Of a stretch of DNA of 64,000 bases, positions 1-8,505 are shown one piece after another; within the stretch, counting starts at the first letter, position 1; each line of letters opens with the position of its first letter. The DNA lies in the NCBI RefSeq assembly GCF_001274785.1, contig NZ_LHPI01000001.1:248001-312000 (forward strand), written 5' to 3'. Both the position numbers and the translations under genes were made by a program. The notes under the pieces were generated by a model, which was not told where the DNA came from, searched no databases, and was given only the letters and a program-made list of their open reading frames with translations. This DNA is from Vibrio hepatarius. GTDB taxonomy: Bacteria > Pseudomonadota > Gammaproteobacteria > Enterobacterales > Vibrionaceae.

Positions 1-519
1 AATGTTGCAGCCAAAGCTCTGTTTCCTCAAATCGAAAAAGACTATGGCATGTACTATGTTCGCATGGTGAGAGCCAATGTTGATAAGGTCTACGAAGAAG
101 GTTCGACTTTCGAGATTGGCAAAGGAAATATTCTACAAGACGGCTCTGATGTCACTTTGATTGCCTATGGGGTGATGGTTTCTGAGTCCTTAAAAGCGGC
201 GAAACTGTTAGAAGAACAGGGCATATCTGCTCGCGTAGTGGATATGTTTACTATTCGTCCTCTTGACCGTGATTTGGTGGTGAAGTGTGCTCAAGAAACA
301 GGGGCGATTGTTACAGCCGAAAACCACAGTGTGAATGGTGGCTTAGGTGATGCTGTCACGCAAGTGGTGATGCAAGAGCACATTTGCCCAGTAGAGCGAG
401 TCGCCGTGCTTGAGCGATTTGGTCAAACGGGTGATATGGCCTTTTTGAAAGAAGAGTATGGGTTGACTGCGGAAAACATCGCCCGCGCTGCTAAGCAAGC
501 TATCAGCAAAAAACGCTAA
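1..519 (+). CDS. Transketolase, C-terminal subunit (5' end outside window)
   Basis: The reading frame is open from base 1, so the N-terminus lies upstream of the window. What is visible is the end of a transketolase pyrimidine-binding domain followed by the transketolase C-terminal domain (DGSDVTLIAYGVMVSESLKA, then VDMFTIRPLD and AENHSVNGGLGDAV). The fragment ends as the separate C-terminal half of a split transketolase would, rather than as a full 660-residue enzyme, though that cannot be proved from a partial gene. Such half-enzymes transfer two-carbon units with thiamine diphosphate in sugar metabolism. The dehydrogenase starting 15 bases downstream is probably in the same operon, suggesting a sugar or polyol catabolic pathway whose first genes are upstream. 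Confidence 0.85.
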   Translation, partial: NVAAKALFPQIEKDYGMYYVRMVRANVDKVYEEGSTFEIGKGNILQDGSDVTLIAYGVMVSESLKAAKLLEEQGISARVVDMFTIRPLDRDLVVKCAQETGAIVTAENHSVNGGLGDAVTQVVMQEHICPVERVAVLERFGQTGDMAFLKEEYGLTAENIARAAKQAISKKR

Positions 520-533
520 CAAGGAGTGACATC

Positions 534-1568
534 ATGAAGAGAACAGCCGCTATTCTGACTGGACCAAAAAAATTCCAGATCATTGAAGAGGATATCCCTG
601 CGATTCAACCCCATGAAGTCTTGGTTGAGGTTGAAGCCATCGGCTTGTGTCACTCAGATATGCCAACGTATCTCGGTGACAGCCAGCTTGGTTTTGATGA
701 ACGTGGTCATATGGCGATGATCAAAGACATCCAATACCCAGCTCATATCGGCCATGAGTCTGTAGGCGTTATTACAGAAGTCGGCAGTGAAGTTAGCGAC
801 TATAAAGTGGGCGATTATGTCGGCTTTATCCCTGCTGTGGCTGGTTTTGCGTCGCATCTGGTGGTGCCTGCTGCCTTTTGTATACCAATTCCGAACGAGC
901 TACCACGCGAAGAGCTGAAGTACTGTTTGGCAGAGCCGCTAATGTGTGTCGGCAATATCGTCAAAGTGGCCAACCCAAGTTTGGGTGAAACGGTGGCAGT
1001 CGTCGGCTGTGGCATGATGGGGCTATTGACTATTGCTGGCTTAAAACACAGTGCAGCGAGCAAAATCATTGCCGTTGACGTGCAAGATAGCCGTTTAGAG
1101 TTAGCGAAAGAGCTAGGCGCTACCCATACTATCAATCCGACTTCGGGGAATTTGACTGACTTAGTTGATGAGTTAACCGATCGATTGGGTGCGGACGTCG
1201 TGGTCGAAATAACAGGCAGTTTACGCGGTCTTAAAACAGCACTAAAAGTCGTACGATACGGTGATCTACTGGGCTCTGCTGGTCGAGGGAAAATATTGAT
1301 TCCTTCGTTGTATGCGAAAGAGGAGACTTGGGATCCTGAGATTGGCTATGAACTCGCGTATCGTTCACCGGTTCTGCACTCGGTACACCCTCTTTATGCG
1401 GAAGACTATATCAAGGTGGCAAAAGAGAGTATTGAAGCGTCAGCGAAAGGCATTCTGCCCATTAAGAAACTGATAAGCCACGAGTTTACTCTCGACGATA
1501 TCCAGAAAGGATTTGAGTTGATGGAGAGTGGTGACCCTCGCTATATCAAAGGCATTATTAAACCGTAA
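534..1568 (+). CDS. Zinc-type alcohol/polyol dehydrogenase (MDR superfamily)
   Basis: This 344-residue protein is a medium-chain dehydrogenase/reductase. The N-terminal GroES-like domain carries the catalytic zinc ligands Cys39-His40 and Gly73-His74-Glu75; the Rossmann domain has the nucleotide motif VAVVGCGMMGLL near residue 155. The four-cysteine structural zinc lobe of classical ADHs is absent. The ATG has a good ribosome site (AAGGAG) and follows the transketolase stop by 14 bases, so the two are co-transcribed. NAD-dependent oxidation of a sugar alcohol or hydroxy acid is likely, but the substrate cannot be named. A terminator follows the gene. Confidence 0.85.
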   Translation: MKRTAAILTGPKKFQIIEEDIPAIQPHEVLVEVEAIGLCHSDMPTYLGDSQLGFDERGHMAMIKDIQYPAHIGHESVGVITEVGSEVSDYKVGDYVGFIPAVAGFASHLVVPAAFCIPIPNELPREELKYCLAEPLMCVGNIVKVANPSLGETVAVVGCGMMGLLTIAGLKHSAASKIIAVDVQDSRLELAKELGATHTINPTSGNLTDLVDELTDRLGADVVVEITGSLRGLKTALKVVRYGDLLGSAGRGKILIPSLYAKEETWDPEIGYELAYRSPVLHSVHPLYAEDYIKVAKESIEASAKGILPIKKLISHEFTLDDIQKGFELMESGDPRYIKGIIKP

Positions 1569-1593
1569 TGCGCCATAACTGACGGATAGAAAC

Positions 1594-1630
1594 AGCCCGT
1601 TAGCGGTACTTTACCGCCAACGGGCTTTAG
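1594..1630 (+). terminator. Rho-independent terminator after the dehydrogenase
   Basis: A 15-bp inverted repeat with one mismatch (AGCCCGTTAGCGGTA / TACCGCCAACGGGCT) with a 3-base loop is followed by TTAG. It closes the transketolase-dehydrogenase transcription unit. Confidence 0.8.
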
Positions 1631-1676
1631 TCTGTTCAACGTGAGCCGGATTGAATTTCAAACCGAGAATCAACTT

Positions 1677-2147
1677 ATGATCAAACACTTAGTAACACCA
1701 CAACATGCGAGTTGCCAATGCGGAGCCTGTTCGTTTGAGTTGGCAGAGTCTACGGCTGTTGCGCGCTTTATATGTCACTGTACGATTTGTCAGCAATTCA
1801 ACAATAAACCGTTTGCCGATGTAACAATATTAAAAGCCAAAAATTTACAGCCTGCGTCAGAAGAAAATGTTGAGTTTAAAAAGTACAAATTGCCTCCAAA
1901 TATCAAGCGTGGGTTGTGTAAACGCTGTGGGGAGCCTGCAATCGAAATAGGTGGAATGGGCCCAGTAAAAATTGCTTTTATACCGACAGATAATTTTAAA
2001 AACGCGAGTGAACTTCCACCACCTGCGATCCATATGTTTTATCACCGACGTGTTGAAGACATGATCGATGAGTTGCCAAAATATGAAGGGTATTTAAGCA
2101 GCGAGTTCGCTGTAATGAAACTAATGTACGGAGTATTGAAAGCCTAG
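1677..2147 (+). CDS. GFA-family (CENP-V/GFA) zinc-binding protein
   Basis: A 156-residue protein with the zinc-ligand pattern of the glutathione-dependent formaldehyde-activating (GFA) family: CQCGAC near the N-terminus, CHCTIC about 25 residues later, and CKRCG in the middle. The fold is a small zinc-binding beta sandwich; most members have no proven substrate. A GTG at 1641 would add 12 residues, but it lies just after the preceding terminator's T-tract, and the ATG at 1677 matches the usual family start, so I use the ATG. The ribosome site is weak. It appears to be a stand-alone gene. Confidence 0.75.
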   Translation: MIKHLVTPQHASCQCGACSFELAESTAVARFICHCTICQQFNNKPFADVTILKAKNLQPASEENVEFKKYKLPPNIKRGLCKRCGEPAIEIGGMGPVKIAFIPTDNFKNASELPPPAIHMFYHRRVEDMIDELPKYEGYLSSEFAVMKLMYGVLKA

Positions 2148-2482
2148 TGGAATCACACCTAAACGGATTCCGTATTCTTACGTTATCAACGGGCATCTCA
2201 AATAAATAACGGTGGTTTCTAGAGATGGATGTTACTTTTATTCATGGTGTCTATTATTCGCCATGTTGTATTTGTGCTTCATAAGGGTATAGGTTCATTT
2301 GTGATAGTAGTGGCGTTGAACAAAGGTGAACACGCTGCACGTAAGCACACTTCAGTTGTTGATAGTATGTAACATTTTGGGTAATGTGAAATTCATATAA
2401 ATAATCGTAACATCGTATTAACTTGGTGCTATGTGCTGCTAGGTTGTAATTTTTGAGATGTTCGTGTTGTAGAGTGGATTTT
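2148..2482. other. Intergenic region upstream of the AraC-type gene
   Basis: About 335 bases without a convincing gene; overlapping short minus-strand frames are shadows. It should hold the promoter for the AraC-type regulator and the dehydrogenase behind it, but I see no clear inverted repeat or conserved operator. Confidence 0.4.
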
Positions 2483-3499
2483 ATGCCGGAAGTAATGGTT
2501 ATTTCTGAAAACAGAATGTTGCTAAAAAGCCTTAGTCATTTACTCAAAACAGAGCATCAGATAAAACCACGATTGGTCTATTACAGTGCAGATGCTTTAG
2601 ATAGTTTTGTCGCGTATAAACCGCACTTTGTCATCATCGACGCCCATGTCATGGTTCCTCTCAACACATTAATTAATGACTTTTCTCAAAGCGGGCAAGA
2701 CTTCAAGGTTATTGTTATTGACGATGGAGAAGAGCGAAAAACGCGAAACAATGTCGTGTTTGTTTCAAAGGATGAGTTAGCGCACGTTAGTCGCTACATA
2801 GACAATCGAGTAGTCGATAGCGGTGAGTTGATCTCGGAGCAACGTGATCGAGATGCAGAACGAGAAACCAGGAAGGTTTCATTTATTGATCACTATGAAT
2901 TGTTTAAGAGCGTATTCGTTAGCGCTATAAATAATGACGCTAACTTACTTAACGAGCAGCTGAGATTCGTTTACTTTGAGACGGTCTCAACTCATCACGA
3001 TAGAGATGTGGTTCCACAACTAAGAGAATTTTCCGCTTTCACCTGTGAACTATTTAAGTTCGTATTAGACCCAAATCTCAAACCCAGTCATCACAGCTTT
3101 ATCTCTATTGAACATGAATTTAACGAGATGAATCGTTTCTTTACGCAAGTATCGACAGGGCTGAAATCGCGAAACTTGTCTGACAATGTCAAAAAATCAA
3201 TAACTTATGTCTTTGACCATTACGATAAGGAGCTCTCTCTTGATGGAATGGCCGAGCATCTAAACATCTCTAAGCCCTACCTCAGCCGAGTATTTAAAGC
3301 TGAGTTGGGGATGACATTCTTAGAGTTACTCCAGTGCTTGAGAGTGTTTATCGCTAAGCAATATCTCTTTGAATACCAGCACAATATCAGTGAGATCTCG
3401 GAAAAAGTTGGCTATTTAGATCCCCATTACTTTTCGCGGTTATTCAAAAAGCATACGGGCCTATCTCCTAAAGAGTATCGCGAACAGATGAGAAAATAA
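2483..3499 (+). CDS. AraC-family regulator with a receiver-like N-terminal domain
   Basis: A 338-residue transcription factor from the ATG at 2483; a TTG at 2453 would add ten cysteine-rich residues and looks less natural. The first 110 residues resemble a response-regulator receiver (a strand ending VIIDAHV, then VIVIDDG), although the usual acidic pocket is not complete. The last 100 residues are a clear double helix-turn-helix AraC domain (LDGMAEHLNISKPYLSRVF, then VGYLDPHYFSRLFKKHTG). The layout resembles YesN-type regulators. It lies 4 bases upstream of the next dehydrogenase and probably controls it. Confidence 0.85.
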   Translation: MPEVMVISENRMLLKSLSHLLKTEHQIKPRLVYYSADALDSFVAYKPHFVIIDAHVMVPLNTLINDFSQSGQDFKVIVIDDGEERKTRNNVVFVSKDELAHVSRYIDNRVVDSGELISEQRDRDAERETRKVSFIDHYELFKSVFVSAINNDANLLNEQLRFVYFETVSTHHDRDVVPQLREFSAFTCELFKFVLDPNLKPSHHSFISIEHEFNEMNRFFTQVSTGLKSRNLSDNVKKSITYVFDHYDKELSLDGMAEHLNISKPYLSRVFKAELGMTFLELLQCLRVFIAKQYLFEYQHNISEISEKVGYLDPHYFSRLFKKHTGLSPKEYREQMRK

Positions 3500-3503
3500 T
3501 AAG

Positions 3504-4514
3504 ATGAAAGCACTGGTAAGAACAAAATTTGAAACGCTCGACATCGTTGAGATCGAAACGCCTCAACTCAAAGAGAAAGACGATATAAAGATCAGAATGG
3601 TGTATTCAAGCTTTTGTCGTGACGATATGCGTTTTGAAGATAAGTCTGACATCTTTGCCCATACCGGAATTATGGGACATGAAGCGGTAGGTATCATTGA
3701 AGAGCTCGGTGAATATGCCCAGTATTCAGGTTACTCGATCGGTGACTTGGTAATGGTGCTACCGTGGAGCTTTTGTGGACATTGCCATTACTGTCTGGCA
3801 CAAAAGCCTCAGTATTGTAATCAATCACATATACATCAGGGGACAATTTGCCAATTTATCGTCCGTAGTTGTCGGCAAGTGATCAAAGTGCCCAATAAAC
3901 TCAACTACAAACACGCGATTATGATGGAGCCTGTTGGAGCGATAGTTGAAGCGCTATCGACACTCAATATCAGCTACAGCACTAGAGTTGCGATTATTGG
4001 CGGAGGGTTCATTGGCCAGAGTTTTGTTAAGTTTATTAAACTGCGTGGCGCGCGTGAGATTACTGTCATTGAGCCGATTGCCGAAAGGCGCGAGCAAGCC
4101 CTAAAATACGGGGCTGATTTTGTCATTGATCCAAATTCTTCTGATTTTCATTTTGACCTATCTGATTGTTGTGAGCACGAGGGCTACAACGTGATTATCG
4201 AAACGTCCTCAGATATCAATATGATAGAAACCACGCTGCCGTACTTGTCTAAAGGTGGAGCGATGAAAATCTTTACTTATTACGGCAGTAAAGAAAAAGT
4301 ATCGTTGCCTCTTCTCAACTTGTACGCATCCAATATCACCATTAGTTGGACCAGTTTATGTGGTATTGAAAGTGTTCTCACCGCGGCGCACATGATAGAG
4401 AAGCTGTCATTGGATAATTTGATTACAGCAGAGTTTGATTTTGATGATGCGATCAGCGCTTTTGAGTCGTACAAAACGCTTGAGCATTTTAAAGTCGGTA
4501 TAAAGAACTTTTAG
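3504..4514 (+). CDS. Zinc-dependent alcohol dehydrogenase-like protein (MDR superfamily)
   Basis: A 336-residue medium-chain dehydrogenase. The catalytic zinc ligand candidates are Cys38 and Gly58-His59-Glu60, and the structural zinc lobe is complete (Cys91, Cys94, Cys97, Cys105), unlike the other dehydrogenase in this window. The Rossmann motif VAIIGGGFIGQSF lies near residue 170. It is translated 4 bases after the AraC-type regulator, so the two form a self-contained regulator-enzyme pair. The substrate is unknown; sorbitol/threonine-type dehydrogenases share this architecture. Confidence 0.82.
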   Translation: MKALVRTKFETLDIVEIETPQLKEKDDIKIRMVYSSFCRDDMRFEDKSDIFAHTGIMGHEAVGIIEELGEYAQYSGYSIGDLVMVLPWSFCGHCHYCLAQKPQYCNQSHIHQGTICQFIVRSCRQVIKVPNKLNYKHAIMMEPVGAIVEALSTLNISYSTRVAIIGGGFIGQSFVKFIKLRGAREITVIEPIAERREQALKYGADFVIDPNSSDFHFDLSDCCEHEGYNVIIETSSDINMIETTLPYLSKGGAMKIFTYYGSKEKVSLPLLNLYASNITISWTSLCGIESVLTAAHMIEKLSLDNLITAEFDFDDAISAFESYKTLEHFKVGIKNF

Positions 4515-4660
4515 ATATTAGTCGCGTGAGGGCGTTTCTCACGCTAATTTGCTTTGCTTGCCATACTTATTGTTTTCGATTGTTTCTGCAGATAATTCAA
4601 TAACCTGAGAAAATCATAATCTCTCCCCCAAGACATACGTGCAATGCCAATTACTTTTCT

Positions 4661-4680
4661 ACTAGACGACTGGTCTAATT
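4661..4680. promoter_or_regulatory. TetR (NemR-type) operator, copy 1
   Basis: The 20-mer ACTAGACGACTGGTCTAATT contains the imperfect palindrome TAGAC-N5-GTCTA. It lies 10 bases before the regulator's ATG and is repeated base for base at 5339-5358 before the CurA-like gene. Two identical copies, each upstream of a gene of the cluster, mark them as the binding sites of the encoded TetR protein and imply autorepression. Confidence 0.8.
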
Positions 4681-4689
4681 GGATCTATC

Positions 4690-5286
4690 ATGCCCGCCAT
4701 GAACGCAAAAACAAACGACACACGTCAGCACATCTTACAAGTCGGTTACGACCTTATCGTGACCAAAGGCTTTACCAGTGTTGGCCTATCTGAACTACTG
4801 AAAACGGCTAATGTGCCGAAGGGCTCTTTTTATCACTACTTTAAGTCAAAAGAGCACTTTGGTGAGTCACTGATTCAAGATTACTTCACCAACTATCTGA
4901 GCGATATTGCTCCGCTGTTCGAGAGTCCAGCAAAGACAGGATATCAGTCTTTGATCGAGTACTTTGAACGCTGGATGGATCTGGACAATGGTTGTTGTAA
5001 TGCGAATAAGTGTTTGATCGTAAAACTCAGTGCAGAAGTGTCTGATTTGTCAGAGTCTATGCGTTTAGCGCTGCGAAGTGGCGCAGATAAAATCATCGCT
5101 GCAATTGCTCAATGTATAGAAAAAGGCATTGCAGATGGCTCTATCGATGTCAAAGATAGCGAGAAAGCCGCACACCAAATCTATTATGTTTGGGTTGGTG
5201 CCAGCCTGTTGAATAAGCTGTACCAAGATCAATCAGGGCTGAAACAGTGCCTAGAAAACACCAAACTGTTGCTCAAAGGGCAGTAA
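4690..5286 (+). CDS. TetR-family repressor, NemR-like
   Basis: A 198-residue repressor with an N-terminal TetR helix-turn-helix (residues 10-56, VGLSELLKTANVPKGSFYHY) and a ligand domain containing CLIVKLSAEVSDLSE. Cys108 in that motif sits where Escherichia coli NemR has its redox-active Cys106, and Cys102-Cys103 lie nearby. NemR senses electrophiles and hypochlorite and represses detoxifying reductases; the neighbours here (a CurA-like enone reductase and a glutathione transferase) fit. I place the start at 4690, just after the operator; the internal Met4 is a possible alternative. A terminator separates it from the next gene, which has its own operator. Confidence 0.82.
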   Translation: MPAMNAKTNDTRQHILQVGYDLIVTKGFTSVGLSELLKTANVPKGSFYHYFKSKEHFGESLIQDYFTNYLSDIAPLFESPAKTGYQSLIEYFERWMDLDNGCCNANKCLIVKLSAEVSDLSESMRLALRSGADKIIAAIAQCIEKGIADGSIDVKDSEKAAHQIYYVWVGASLLNKLYQDQSGLKQCLENTKLLLKGQ

Positions 5287-5302
5287 AAACTGCCGGAAAA
5301 TC

Positions 5303-5329
5303 ACCGCTGATCTATTTGGCGGTTTTTTT
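5303..5329 (+). terminator. Terminator after the NemR-like gene
   Basis: ACCGC and GCGGT form a short stem with an 11-base loop, followed by a run of six further T. It insulates the regulator from the downstream reductase. Confidence 0.65.
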
Positions 5330-5338
5330 GAAATAATT

Positions 5339-5358
5339 ACTAGACGACTGGTCTAATT
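5339..5358. promoter_or_regulatory. TetR (NemR-type) operator, copy 2
   Basis: An exact second copy of the 20-mer at 4661-4680, located 27 bases before the ATG of the CurA-like reductase. It places the reductase and the following glutathione transferase under the same repressor. Confidence 0.8.
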
Positions 5359-5385
5359 GATTGGTCAAAATCAGGAGAACTTCCT

Positions 5386-6435
5386 ATGTCACCTATGCAA
5401 AAGTCACCTTCGCAAAACAACCGCCGTATCGTACTCGCGTCACGCCCGCATGGCGCACCAGAGTCAGACAACTTTCGACTAGAGACGGTAGACAAGCCTG
5501 TACCGCAAGACGGTGAGATGTTGCTGCGCAGTGTGTACCTTTCTTTAGACCCATATATGCGTGGCCGCATGAGCGATGCAAAATCTTACGCTGAACCTGT
5601 GGCGATCGACGACGTGATGGTCGGTGGTACAGTATGCCAAGTTGAAGTCTCTCGCCATCCAGATTTTGAAGAGGGCGATTGGGTATTGGCTTACACCGGT
5701 TGGCAAGACTACGGCATCTCGAACGGTGAAGGTCTAATCAACTTAGGTAAAAAACCAGCGCAACCTTCTTATGCGCTAGGCATTATGGGCATGCCAGGCT
5801 TTACTGCGTACATGGGTTTGCTCGATATCGGCCAGCCAAAAGCGGGTGAAACGTTAGTTGTTGCCGCAGCAACCGGGCCTGTAGGCGCAACTGTTGGGCA
5901 GATTGGTAAAATCAAAGGCTGTCGCGTAATCGGCGTAGCTGGCGGTGAAGAAAAATGCCGCTACGCGAAAGAAGTTCTAGGTTTTGATGAGTGTCTTGAC
6001 CACTACGCAGATGATTTCGCGCAGCAATTGGCGTCGGTATGTGACAAGGGTATCGACGTTTATTTTGAAAACGTAGGTGGCAAAGTGTTTGATGCGGTTC
6101 TACCATTGCTTAACACCAGTGCTCGAGTGCCACTGTGTGGTCTTGTCTCTCAATACAATGCGACGTCGTTGCCTGAAGGTCCAGACCGTTTAGCACTATT
6201 GATGGGTCAGCTATTGGTGAAACGCATTAAGATGCAAGGCTTCATCATCTTTGACGACTATGCTCACCGCTACAATGAGTTCGCTGAAGACATGACTAAA
6301 TGGTTGTCTGAAGGCCGAATTCAATACAAAGAGCAAGTGGTTGAAGGGCTAGAAAATGCGCCAGAAGCGTTCAAAGGTCTGCTAGAAGGAAAGAACTTCG
6401 GCAAACTTGTGATTAAAACTAACGAACCACTATAA
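5386..6435 (+). CDS. curA: CurA-like NADPH-dependent enone reductase
   Basis: A 349-residue zinc-free medium-chain reductase of the leukotriene B4 dehydrogenase / YncB (CurA) type. Diagnostic segments are YLSLDPYMRGRM near residue 50, the GxxGxxG-like AATGPVGATVGQIGK in the Rossmann domain and YFENVGG. Enzymes of this group use NADPH to reduce the double bond of alpha,beta-unsaturated carbonyls (curcumin in E. coli CurA), which detoxifies electrophiles. AGGAG lies 8 bases before the ATG. It is preceded by operator copy 2 and followed 20 bases later by a glutathione transferase, forming an electrophile-stress operon. Confidence 0.82.
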   Translation: MSPMQKSPSQNNRRIVLASRPHGAPESDNFRLETVDKPVPQDGEMLLRSVYLSLDPYMRGRMSDAKSYAEPVAIDDVMVGGTVCQVEVSRHPDFEEGDWVLAYTGWQDYGISNGEGLINLGKKPAQPSYALGIMGMPGFTAYMGLLDIGQPKAGETLVVAAATGPVGATVGQIGKIKGCRVIGVAGGEEKCRYAKEVLGFDECLDHYADDFAQQLASVCDKGIDVYFENVGGKVFDAVLPLLNTSARVPLCGLVSQYNATSLPEGPDRLALLMGQLLVKRIKMQGFIIFDDYAHRYNEFAEDMTKWLSEGRIQYKEQVVEGLENAPEAFKGLLEGKNFGKLVIKTNEPL

Positions 6436-6455
6436 GCGTCAAACGGGAAAGTAAA

Positions 6456-7088
6456 ATGATCAAACTTCACCACTTAAATCAGTCTCGCTCAAAGCGAATC
6501 ATCTGGTTACTTGAAGAGTTAGGACTGGATTATGAAGTCGTTGCTTACCAGCGTGATAGCGTCACCTTTCTTGCACCGCCAGAGCTGAAAAGTGTTCACC
6601 CACTCGGTAAGTCTCCAGTGATTGAGGAAGAGGGGACCGTGATCACTGAGTCGGGTGCGATTACCGAGTACCTGATTGAAAAATACGGCGCAGACAAGTT
6701 AGCCCCAAAGCGTGGCACTCAAGAGTATACCGAATATCTACAGTGGCTTCATTTCGCAGAAAGTTCGGCGATTTTACCGCTTCTGCTTAAAGTGTTTGTC
6801 GCGAAAGATGGTGCAGAGATGAACTTTCTGGACGGCTACGCAGAGGTAGAAACGCAAAAAGTGATGAGCTACTTTGATGCGAGCTTAGAAGGTAAGACGT
6901 ACTTGGTTGAAGAGCGCCTAACGGGTGCTGATATCATGATGTCGTTTATTGCTGAGATGCTCTACAAGTTTGGTATGTTGGAGCAGTTTAGCAATATTAA
7001 GCGTTACGCTGCACTGTTGGCGGAGCATCCTGCTTACCAACAAGCGAATGCCATCGAAGCGGATTACGACGTGACCGTAAGTCATTAA
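6456..7088 (+). CDS. Glutathione S-transferase
   Basis: A 210-residue cytosolic glutathione transferase. The N-terminal thioredoxin-like domain (about residues 1-80) begins MIKLHHLNQSRSKRIIWLLE, with Ser at the position that activates glutathione, and contains GKSPVIEEEG and the glutathione-binding ITESGAI. The rest is the all-helical C-terminal domain (LTGADIMMSF). It follows the CurA-like gene in the same operon and would conjugate electrophiles with glutathione. Confidence 0.88.
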   Translation: MIKLHHLNQSRSKRIIWLLEELGLDYEVVAYQRDSVTFLAPPELKSVHPLGKSPVIEEEGTVITESGAITEYLIEKYGADKLAPKRGTQEYTEYLQWLHFAESSAILPLLLKVFVAKDGAEMNFLDGYAEVETQKVMSYFDASLEGKTYLVEERLTGADIMMSFIAEMLYKFGMLEQFSNIKRYAALLAEHPAYQQANAIEADYDVTVSH

Positions 7089-7100
7089 GTCTGACGCTTT

Positions 7101-7262
7101 ATACCAATCGTAGTAAATAACTGCTCATTCTAGCTTGTTAAAATGCTCGGTAACTGCGTTAAAATTTTTGATTGTAGAATAGCTACTTATCGAAAAATTT
7201 TGCCTTGTTCTCAAGCATTTTTTCTACGCTATTTCTGACCATTTACTTACTGTGATTGGTAT
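7101..7262. repeat. Vibrio-type palindromic intergenic repeat (about 162 bp)
   Basis: The element is bounded by ATACCAATC at 7101 and its exact complement GATTGGTAT ending at 7262. Inside is a second imperfect palindrome, AAAATTTTT-GAT...GTAG around an AATAG centre with CTAC-TTATC-GAAAAATTTT on the other side. The whole unit can fold into a long hairpin and lies between the ends of converging genes. Elements of this look are common between Vibrio genes (ERIC/REP-like); I recognise it by pattern, not by a database match. Confidence 0.7.
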
Positions 7263-7290
7263 TAGATTTAAAATTACTACCATACATAAC

Positions 7291-7320
7291 AAAAGCCGCT
7301 GGATTTCAGCGGCTTTTTTT
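7291..7320. terminator. Bidirectional terminator between gst and fucO
   Basis: AAAAGCCGCTG-GATT-TCAGCGGCTTTT is followed by further T on the plus strand and by a T-rich run on the minus strand, so it can stop transcription of both converging operons. Confidence 0.85.
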
Positions 7321-7343
7321 GACTTTAAAATACGTTCAGATGT

Positions 7344-8492
7344 TTATAAGCATTCTAGGTACAGCGCTTCAATCTCTTTTGCGGTCGGTTGGCGAGGGTT
7401 GCCACCTAAACATGGATCGGCGAGGGCTTTGTCAATCCAACTCTGGAAGTCTTGCTGCCTGATGCCAAGACTCGAAAACCCAGCAGGAATACCGACACGC
7501 TTCGAAAGCTGGCGAATCAAATCCACCGCCAATTCCGCTGCTTGTTGGTCATCAAGCTGCTCGGTTTTTCCACCCATCACATTGGCAATATCGCGGAAGC
7601 GTTCCGGGCACTGTTTCGCGTTGAACGCACAGACTTGGGGTAGCAGTATCGCGTTGCACACACCATGTGGAAGGTTGTGCGTTGCGCCTGGCTGGTGAGC
7701 CATCGCGTGAACCAGTCCTAACCCTGCGCTATTAAATGCCATGCCCGCAAGGAACTGGGCGTTAGCGAGTTCTTCACGCGCTTTGAGGTTTTGACCATCT
7801 TCCACAGCGATAGGTAACCACTGGCTGATCAAACGAATCGCTTCTAACGCGGTCGGTTTGGTTAGCGTGTGTGCTCCCGGTGTTACGTAAGCTTCAACGG
7901 CGTGTGTTAGCGCATCCATCCCTGTTGCCGCGGTTACGTGGCTAGGTAGGTTGACCATTAAGGTTGGGTCGTTGACGGCGATGTCTGGGATCTGCTTTGA
8001 GTCGATGATGACCATTTTGACTTGGCGTGTTTCATCAGTGATCACCGAGTTAGAGGTCATTTCCGCCGCCGTTCCGGCTGTGGTGTTGATCGCAATAAAG
8101 AAATCACCCGCGTGCTGAACTTTGCCGATCCCGTCGTAGTCGACGATATCGCCCGCGTTGGCCGCCACGATGCGAATCGCTTTCGCGCAGTCCACTGGGC
8201 TGCCACCACCAACAGCAATGAAGCAGTCACACTCAGAATCGATGTAGGTTGAAAGACCTTCACGTACTAGTGTGGCAGTCGGGTTTGGGGTGACTTTATC
8301 AAACAACACATAATCGATTGATGCTTGATCAAGCAACTCAAACAGATGATCCAAAATCCCTAGCTCGACAAGGTTGTTGTCGGTAACGACCAATGCTCGC
8401 TTTACGGGTTGCTGGCTTAGCGTTGCGATTGCATCATCAACGGCGCCAACGCCAGAATAGCTGAGCTTTGGAAGGTTTAAAGCAAAAGCCAT
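7344..8492 (-). CDS. fucO: Lactaldehyde reductase (iron-dependent alcohol dehydrogenase)
   Basis: A 382-residue group III (iron-containing) alcohol dehydrogenase. It has the NAD-binding AVGGGSPVDCAKA and metal ligands Asp193, His197, His262 and His276 in GMDALTHAVEAY and HAMAHQPGATHNLPHG, spaced as in E. coli FucO. It reduces L-lactaldehyde from the fuculose-1-phosphate cleavage to 1,2-propanediol under fermentative conditions. It is the last gene of the fuc operon, 13 bases after fucA. Confidence 0.93.
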   Translation of the reverse strand: MAFALNLPKLSYSGVGAVDDAIATLSQQPVKRALVVTDNNLVELGILDHLFELLDQASIDYVLFDKVTPNPTATLVREGLSTYIDSECDCFIAVGGGSPVDCAKAIRIVAANAGDIVDYDGIGKVQHAGDFFIAINTTAGTAAEMTSNSVITDETRQVKMVIIDSKQIPDIAVNDPTLMVNLPSHVTAATGMDALTHAVEAYVTPGAHTLTKPTALEAIRLISQWLPIAVEDGQNLKAREELANAQFLAGMAFNSAGLGLVHAMAHQPGATHNLPHGVCNAILLPQVCAFNAKQCPERFRDIANVMGGKTEQLDDQQAAELAVDLIRQLSKRVGIPAGFSSLGIRQQDFQSWIDKALADPCLGGNPRQPTAKEIEALYLECL

Positions 8493-8505
8493 AACTTACT
8501 CCTGA

